Shown piece by piece: positions 8,009-13,011 of a stretch of 13,011 nucleotides of DNA. Numbering within the stretch: position 1 is the stretch's first letter; each line of letters begins with the position of its first letter. The stretch comes from Saksenaea vasiformis B4078 (lineage: Eukaryota; Mucoromycota; Mucoromycetes; Mucorales; Saksenaeaceae), in contig JNDT01001317.1 of NCBI GenBank assembly GCA_000697055.1, positions 1-13,011 on the forward strand. Direction: 5' to 3'. The notes beneath the pieces are model-generated. The model was not told the origin of the DNA. It searched no databases and worked only from the letters and a program-made list of their open reading frames with translations. The translations under genes were made by a program, and so were the position numbers.

Positions 8009-8695
8009 TTATGAGTGACCGCGTGCGACTGACCATCGACCTTTCTCGACAAACATATGCTGCCTTCCAACTTCTTTTGCAGTGAACACACGCTCATAGA
8101 ATACAATGTCCCAGTCCTCTGGATTAAGCATGTTACTGAACTGTTGTCGAGCATCTTCTTGCATGCGCTCGAGTAGATGTTCAATCATGGTTAGCACATA
8201 CCACTGCTCGTTCTGGTGCTGCGTTGCATGTGGTTCGTCCCAGTAGGCGAGACTGATGTGATTCGTTGATTTGGTACGAACAACGATACGACTATCCTTC
8301 TCTTTGCAAGCCGCAGCAAACTGTTTCGCGACCTTATGATAGGGCTCCGGTGCCAACACTGGGAGGAGCAGATGTGAATACAACCGACTGGTCGTGAGCA
8401 TGGGCTCTGTACTAATTTGCGGAGGAGGGCTATTTAGCAAAAAGCTATGACCATTTTCGGCCTTTAGAATCTTCTCGAGAAGCTTGGTGATGTCGTCAAC
8501 CAGCCCTGGCTCATTAGGAATATCAAAGAACCCGGTCATGCTGACATGGCAATGGTATTTTGTTGCAGTAGTAGGGTAATAGTGAACTGGCTGTTCTTTG
8601 AGGAATTCATCAATCTGCCTTCGGAATGCAGACGTGATCGCCGGTTCCAAATAAACGATGAATTGATTCGGGCATTCCACTCGCGCGTACTCCAT
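8009..8695 (-). CDS. 2H phosphoesterase superfamily protein
   Basis: Seen: one uninterrupted frame of 228 residues with two HxS motifs, CHVSMTGF (His50, Ser52) and NHISLAYW (His146, Ser148), about 96 residues apart. Known: the 2H phosphoesterase superfamily (LigT, AKAP7/CPDase-like, USB1-like enzymes) uses two H-x-[S/T]-x motifs to open or remove 2',3'-cyclic or 2'-5' phosphodiester bonds, usually in RNA. Inferred: a soluble RNA- or nucleotide-processing phosphodiesterase; the exact substrate cannot be read from sequence. No signal peptide or membrane segment is visible. The ATG at 8693-8695 lies about 20 nt downstream of an AT-rich TTTAAATA. The 3' end overlaps the ARMC7 terminator region: the stop (TAA) sits in TAATAAATAAG, which contains an AATAAA polyadenylation-like signal on the minus strand. 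There are no introns, unlike its neighbour. Confidence 0.75.
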   Translation of the reverse strand: MEYARVECPNQFIVYLEPAITSAFRRQIDEFLKEQPVHYYPTTATKYHCHVSMTGFFDIPNEPGLVDDITKLLEKILKAENGHSFLLNSPPPQISTEPMLTTSRLYSHLLLPVLAPEPYHKVAKQFAAACKEKDSRIVVRTKSTNHISLAYWDEPHATQHQNEQWYVLTMIEHLLERMQEDARQQFSNMLNPEDWDIVFYERVFTAKEVGRQHMFVEKGRWSVARGHS

Positions 8696-9558
8696 CCAAA
8701 ACGGTCGCTGGGAAATATTTAAACGCGGGACTTTTTTCCGAGACGCAAGAGAGCAGTCCTCGTGGACACTGCCATGTCACTTTGGTATTCCACATAACCT
8801 TTTTTTCCGCAAACAATTTGTTGGTATCACTAGAGAGGACACTTTGAAGAACACAGTGACGAATGCTTAAAGCGGGTTGCTCTCTTCGTGAGCATCTAAT
8901 GCACCCAGGTGTTATAACAGTTATGGCATTGGTGTATGACTTTTCTATCTAAAGCCGTTCTCTCAAAAGGTATGCCGCAACATTATCTAAGTACATAGCT
9001 CCAATTGCTACGCAAGTCTCCAAATTGCACGAACATTGAAGTTAAAGTGGTCGTATTCTCAACTAGCTATGATGGATTTCCATTGAAGCGTTGTCATGCT
9101 GTATGCCAATAAGACACATTGCTGGATCAACATAGCCGTACTTTTCCTGGATAAAAACCGTTCGAGAAATCGGATAGTTATTCTAGTCATAAGAGAATGT
9201 CTCTACAGATGGTATTTCTCGACTAAATTCGAACTCTCTGTTATTCTATACTTCTGTCATCAATTGCAAGGTAATATGCATCAATTGTTCTCCAACATTG
9301 CCATAGACATGGAGCCCTCAAATTAATGGAAGTCGAAAATTGATGCACAGGCTTTGAAACTGCAGAGGAAAGCTGTAAACGCCAAACCAACTTTATTGTT
9401 CTGTACAAAGCATACACTTCTCACCGAGCGAAGCGTCAAGACATATACATAGATCAACACAACCACCACAACCAACAGCGCTTCTTACACGCAGGAAATC
9501 CATCGGCTATTGGTGCATCAGGCAAAAAGTAGATGTCACTTGCAACAGCGTAAGGTTT
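8696..9558. other. About 860 bp without a recognisable gene
   Basis: The first part should hold the promoter of the 2H phosphoesterase gene. The only sizeable frame, 9096-9326 on the plus strand, has no motif and mixed hydrophobic/Arg-rich content and is not supported. No RNA gene, repeat or transposon motif was seen. Confidence 0.4.
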
Positions 9559-9716
9559 TCGTGTTTAGTTTTTGGGCATCAGGTTAGCGTCAATCTTAAC
9601 GCAATTCAAGCGGCGCCATTCCGAGAGTTCAGATGGATAGACGATGCCAGATAGTACCAAAATTACCACGTCTCCTTCTTAACTTTCAATGGTTTCCTAC
9701 AGTGCAAAAGATCAAT
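9559..9716 (-). pseudogene. Degraded copy of an unidentified exon (paralogue of 12450-12647)
   Basis: On the minus strand CRKPLKVKKETW matches CKNSLEVKKERW of the copy at 12450-12647. Then a stop (TAA) and frame shift follow, and LNCVKIDANLMP matches FELYKVHAKPMS in another frame. Differences in the first block fall largely at third codon positions (GTA/GTT, AAA/AAG, GAA/GAG), which argues that this strand once coded for protein. Here it is clearly inactive. The family is unknown. Confidence 0.4.
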
Positions 9717-10084
9717 TATCACTTAATGTAATAAGACCAGCACATCTTCTTTTATAATATGCATTTATCTGACACCTTCAACCAGTTTAGTCAATTTTTG
9801 GCGTATAATGTTGCCAACCGATGCGCGCGGGGTCTCCATTTTGATGGATATACGGCCGAATACTCTGCAATAGAAATCGCAGAGGGAAAGGATAACATTC
9901 TAAGAATGGTCAATGAATACTCCTGCGAACAGTCATTTGTGGAACAGATAAGCTCTAAGACAATCGAGGCAGACCAGTCTATAGACGTCTTGTTGGACGA
10001 CAGCTTCCGCAAGTTGCCTTCTAAAACATTTGCATATGATCTTGCCGCTGAATATAGCTCCTGTGTACGTAAACAGAACCATCA
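9559..10084 (+). repeat. Tandem duplication, copy 1 (part matched in copy 2)
   Basis: This segment is colinear with 12486-13011, at a spacing of about 2927 bp. Both start near CGTGTTT, contain the reversed fragment of an unknown gene (GCATC/GATGC-type shared blocks such as CTAATGTAATA versus TTAATGTAATA) and then the first exon of the MACPF-like gene. The protein translations share about 60 of 97 aligned residues, so the duplication is old. The match is cut by the window end, so its true length is unknown. Confidence 0.75.
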
Positions 10085-11842
10085 ATCGTTTGTAAACGAT
10101 ACAGTTGAATACGCCGTTTCTTGTGTCTCGTGGGGAGAAGTAAGGAACCAGAAGGAATATTCTTAGCGTAGTACAGCTAAAAAGTGGTCGTACTCAGGCG
10201 CGCCTATCTTCCGAATTTCTCAAAGCAACTACTAGTTTCAAGCAAGCTGTGCAAAATGCATTGAAGGAAGACACCAACAAAAAGAAGTACGAAAGATTGC
10301 AGATCGTGTTTGGGCAATTTGGTTGTTACTACCCATCAAGGATCCTACTTGGTATTTTGGTTCATTCTATGTGTAACATTATTTAACCGTCTCCTGACCT
10401 AGGTGGACTACTTGCTTGCAAGAAAGCAGGCTCGAAGATACAGGGTGAAAACGAGTGCGAATCGGAGGGTGGGCAACGTGGTGAACACATAGCGGAAAAC
10501 ATTACAAACGCAATCAAAAATCACAAATATTGGAAAGTCATAGGTAGACTTTATCTCGTGTTCATGATAGCAACTAGATCGACTCGTGATAGGTGGTGAC
10601 GCTGGAGTCTTTTTTGTGGATGGTCTAGAAAGCTGGAAGGAGACCACAAAGTCCGAACCAGCCATTATCCAGCTAGCAGATTTAAAGCCAATGTATACTA
10701 TTCTTGAGGAGGATGAACGCCTTCAAATAGAGGAGATCTACAATAAGGCGTTCTCTGACAACAGATTCAAACATGTGGTGGAAAATAACCTCGCAAGATC
10801 TGTCAAAAATTGTGCCGAGAGGAATGAAGGTATGCGAGAAAAAATGGAGGACATGAGCTGGCTGCAATTTCTGGATCAAGGTAGAACCAGAGCAATAGAT
10901 CATGGATGTGACGAATTGCAAAACGAACCAGAAGAACCGTTATTCAGCGACGAGGAGTCTGATTACGAGGACAATGTCATCAAGAGTAATGTAGAGCGGG
11001 GACCTGCTAGTGGAGGAAATGAAGAAGCAAGAGACAGTTCTGAATATGTGGGTAGCTGTGAAGGCACTGCGGACAGAGATAGCAAAGAGGATACTACCCT
11101 GTATAGAAATGCGGACGATGCAAGCGATGGATGCGATCAGTTCAAACTTGGCGAGAAATACTACTGTGGAACGGATGTGGATAAAGACTACATCAAAGCA
11201 TATGAATGGTACAAGAAGGCAGCTTCACACGGGAGTAGTGATGCCCAAACCCGACTTGGAGATATGTACCAAAATGGACGAGGTGTAGATCAAGACTATG
11301 TCAAAGCAATCGAATGGTATGAAAAGGCAGCACAGCAGGGAAATAGCAACGCACAAAACAAACTTGGAGATATGTATGCAAACGGGCGAGGCATACGTGA
11401 GGATTACTTTCAAGCAGTTGAGTGGTACAAAAAAGCAGCTGGTCAGGGACATGGAATTGCGCAATACAATCTTGGCGATCTGCATTGGTTTGGGTGGGGT
11501 GTGGAGAAAGACCATGAGAAAGCGGAGGAATTGTATTCCAAAGCAGCTGAATGGTGCGAAAACGAAGCTGAGCGAGGAAACGAAGATGCGCAATACACTC
11601 TTGGAAAGATGTACTATTGCGGAGATGGAGTCGAAAAAGACATTGACAAGGCAATCGGATGGTACCAAAGAACGGCGGATCAAGGAAATGATTGGGCACA
11701 AATCAGTCTTGCAGATATCTACAGAGAAAAAAAAGACATGGACAAAGCACTTGAATGGTATCAGAAAGCAAAGGATAAAGGAAATTGGGTTGCGGAATGG
11801 AGACTTGATGAGTTAGAGATAGAGGAATGGGCAACAAGTTAA
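9759..11842 (+). CDS. MACPF-like / Sel1-repeat fusion protein (four exons)
   Basis: Seen: exons 9759-10139, 10177-10351, 10403-10543 and 10593-11842 with introns of 37, 51 and 49 nt join in phase to 648 residues. The N-terminal half contains ARGLHFDGYTAEYSAIE (residues 23-39), FGQFGCYYPSRILLGG (172-187) and WKVIGGD (229-235). The middle block resembles the MACPF signature (Tyr-Gly-Thr-His-Phe...Gly-Gly) and the WxxIGGD block also fits MACPF-like proteins of glomeromycete and mucoralean fungi; this assignment is tentative. Residues about 340-412 form an acidic, probably disordered linker (LFSDEESDYEDN). Residues about 414-637 are six Sel1-type repeats. No signal peptide or membrane segment is seen, so a cytosolic protein is likely. 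Known: Sel1 repeats are protein-binding superhelices; MACPF domains bind membranes or form pores. Inferred: an intracellular sensor, scaffold or effector; no function is proven. The start ATG is conserved in the second copy, but an upstream exon cannot be excluded. The 37-nt first intron is unusually short. Confidence 0.7.
11135..11806 (+). repeat. Six Sel1-type repeats (about 36 residues each)
   Basis: Repeats follow the pattern AQ..LGDMY.NGRGV..DY.KA.EWY.KAA.QGN. Starts are near DQFKLGEKYY, DAQTRLGDMY, NAQNKLGDMY, IAQYNLGDLH, DAQYTLGKMY and WAQISLADIY. The fourth carries an extra segment (EWCENEAERG) between its helices and the next repeat. The sixth lacks the glycine loop (EKKDMDKA), as in capping repeats. 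The repeated codons also create long antisense and off-frame open frames that are not genes. Confidence 0.88.
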
Positions 11843-11881
11843 AAAAAAATCTTCTGTTTCTTCTCGATTTTCACACCAGTT

Positions 11882-12211
11882 CTATCCTATCGCTTGTATG
11901 AGCCGTCGAATAAAACCTAGCTGGTCAAGCGGATCCATCCGAGCGCCGAGATTGACACTGAACGTTTTCCACTCGCCTATCGTATCGCATATTTGATTAA
12001 CTGGTGGTGTGGATTCAAAGAGAGTGTCAGAAACATGCTTATGTATTTTGACTGGATTAACAAGAGCGTGCAAGTAAATCACTGAGAATGGAAATCGAAC
12101 AAAGTAAATTCACGACCTTGGAGATCGTTTCTAATTACATACGTTCATGCAATGGCAGCAATACTCACGCTGAATCCTCCAAGGAAAACTGACTTCCAGA
12201 TCATATCTCAT
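11882..12211 (-). CDS. Small two-exon gene, unknown function
   Basis: Seen: ATG at 12209-12211, exon 1 (12169-12211) encoding MRYDLEVSFPWRIQ, a strong donor (C/GTGAGT), an 87-nt intron (12082-12168) with a textbook acceptor (CCATTCTCAG), and exon 2 (11882-12081) reading IYLHALVNPVKIHKHVSD to a stop TAG. The joined product has 80 residues and ends MDPLDQLGFIRRLIQAIG. The splice phase fits exactly. It is mixed alpha/beta in appearance with no motif I know. A TGA lies four codons upstream of the ATG, so either this is the start or an upstream exon is spliced in. It converges on the MACPF-like/Sel1 gene with 39 bp between the stops. It may be a real small protein or the last exons of a longer gene. 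Confidence 0.4.
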
Positions 12212-12449
12212 CTTATCATCCGATCACAGCTTGTTCTGCCCTACTCTGCGGATATTCTTTAGAGGTCACAGTAGGAATTGGTGGAAACGCGCGAAACTTT
12301 GGGGGACGGTGTAGTCCCAAACAAACATAATTCCCTTGATAACTATAGACAATTTTCGCTGTGTGTTCTCATACCTATAATCTTACATAAAGGTGTGCAC
12401 GTAGACCAGTAAAAGCACGATAACAAGCAATTGTTTTATACACCGAAAA

Positions 12450-12647
12450 TTAGGGATTCAGAGCGTACCGACGGAGCATAGACACTCGTGTTTGTTGTTT
12501 GATATTCGACATCGGCTTAGCATGAACCTTGTACAATTCAAACGGAGCAACTCCGAGCATCTCAAGATAATAAAGAGCTGCCTTATACTGCCATCTTTCT
12601 TTCTTTACTTCCAATGAGTTCTTACAGGGCAAACGACAAATTGCCAT
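12450..12647 (-). CDS. Unidentified 65-codon frame, divergent to MACPF-like copy 2
   Basis: Seen: ATG at 12645-12647, product with KKERWQYKAALYYLEMLGVA, then FELYKVHAKPMSN and a C-terminal RRYALNP. It is intact, whereas the related segment at 9559-9716 is broken. Third-position differences between the two support past coding on this strand. Only 29 bp separate its ATG from that of the divergent MACPF-like copy, too little for two normal promoters, so it may be a stranded exon of an older gene; the other copy shows an acceptor-like CTGTAG at the matching place. Family unknown. Confidence 0.3.
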   Translation of the reverse strand: MAICRLPCKNSLEVKKERWQYKAALYYLEMLGVAPFELYKVHAKPMSNIKQQTRVSMLRRYALNP

Positions 12648-13011
12648 CTAATGTAATAGCACAAACTCATTTTTCTATGGGATTATTTGACATTTGGGGC
12701 AGTTCAGTCAATTTCTGACATATGATGTCGTTAACCGATGCGCACGGGGCATTCATTTCGACGGGTATACTGCCGAGTACTCTGCCATAGAGTTTGAAGA
12801 GGGAAAGGATAATGTCCTGAGGCTTCTTCAAGAATACGCTTGCGATAAGCCGTTTGTGGAACATACGTGCACGAAAACCATCGAACCGGATAACTTCATG
12901 GGTAGACTACTGATGGATGACAGCTCCCACTGTTTGCCGTCCAAAACGTTTGCTTATGATATTGCCGCTGAAGCTTGTTGCAGCGTACGTATCCAGAACC
13001 AAGAGTATTGT
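12486..13011 (+). repeat. Tandem duplication, copy 2 (cut by window end)
   Basis: Colinear with 9559-10084 over its whole length in the window. It contains the reversed unknown exon and the 5' part of the MACPF-like gene. The right end of the duplicated unit is outside the window. Confidence 0.75.
12677..13011 (+). pseudogene. MACPF-like gene, second copy, partial, with 5' frameshift
   Basis: Seen: the ATG at 12677-12679 aligns with the start of the intact copy at 9759, but its frame ends at TGA (12716-12718). The frame homologous to copy 1 opens at 12691 and stays open to the window end, reading QFSQFLTYDVVNRCARG, then HFDGYTAEYSAIE and LPSKTFAYDIAAE. Compared with copy 1, one base is missing between about 12690 and 12705. 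The downstream 97 codons have no stop and keep the conserved blocks, so loss of frame is recent, or translation starts at an upstream or alternative exon, or there is a sequencing error. Whether a Sel1 region follows is not visible. Confidence 0.6.

Noticed and set aside
9096..9326. 76-codon plus-strand frame
   Set aside because: No motif, no promoter, and composition typical of chance frames.
11225..11816. Long antisense and off-frame open frames across the Sel1 repeats
   Set aside because: They are by-products of the repeated codons in the Sel1 region; the sense frame explains the sequence fully.
1..13011. CRISPR arrays, tRNA genes, rRNA or bacterial operon signals
   Set aside because: No regularly spaced direct repeats, no tRNA T-loop with matching arms, and no Shine-Dalgarno-led gene strings; the gene structure is eukaryotic.

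Overview
The window looks like nuclear DNA from a fungus, most likely an early-diverging zygomycete (Mucoromycota). Reasons: genes are split by many short GT-AG introns of about 37-90 nt, start codons follow pyrimidine-rich tracts rather than ribosome binding sites, one gene is an ARMC7-type armadillo protein, and there are IS630/Tc1-type and Fanzor-like (eukaryotic TnpB) transposon remnants next to a gene with a MACPF-like region and Sel1 repeats. The lineage call is inference from gene content; no rRNA or marker gene is present.

Left part (1-5000): mostly transposon debris. On the minus strand, 88-1468 carries the N-terminal half of a Fanzor-like protein: two zinc knuckles of identical spacing, then a helical region, running off the left edge, with one in-frame stop and at least two frame breaks. 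A second minus-strand fragment (about 2560-3064) carries the following part of the same family, including the RuvC-I aspartate. Two fragments of IS630/Tc1-type DDE transposase lie in opposite orientations (3481-3705 minus, 4505-4993 plus). Two small candidate host gene starts on the minus strand (ATG at 1649 and 3363) each follow a pyrimidine tract and run toward transposon sequence.

Middle part (4996-8695): a broken multi-exon minus-strand gene with a C2HC zinc finger and a nuclear localisation motif (4996-6706); an intact five-exon ARMC7 homologue (7255-7993, plus); and an intact single-exon 2H phosphoesterase (8009-8695, minus). The last two converge with only 15 bp between their stop codons.

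Right part (9559-13011): a tandem duplication with a spacing of about 2.93 kb. Copy 1 holds a full four-exon gene (9759-11842) for a 648-residue protein: a MACPF-like N-terminal half, an acidic linker and six Sel1 repeats. Copy 2 starts at 12677 and is cut by the window end; it has a 1-nt deletion just after its start codon. Both copies also carry, upstream and in opposite orientation, a piece of an unidentified gene, better preserved in copy 2. Between the copies is a small two-exon minus-strand gene (11882-12211).

The most distinctive items are the Fanzor-like remnants (RNA-guided nuclease family, both copies broken here) and the duplicated MACPF-like/Sel1 gene. Family names come from motif reading alone, without a database search.
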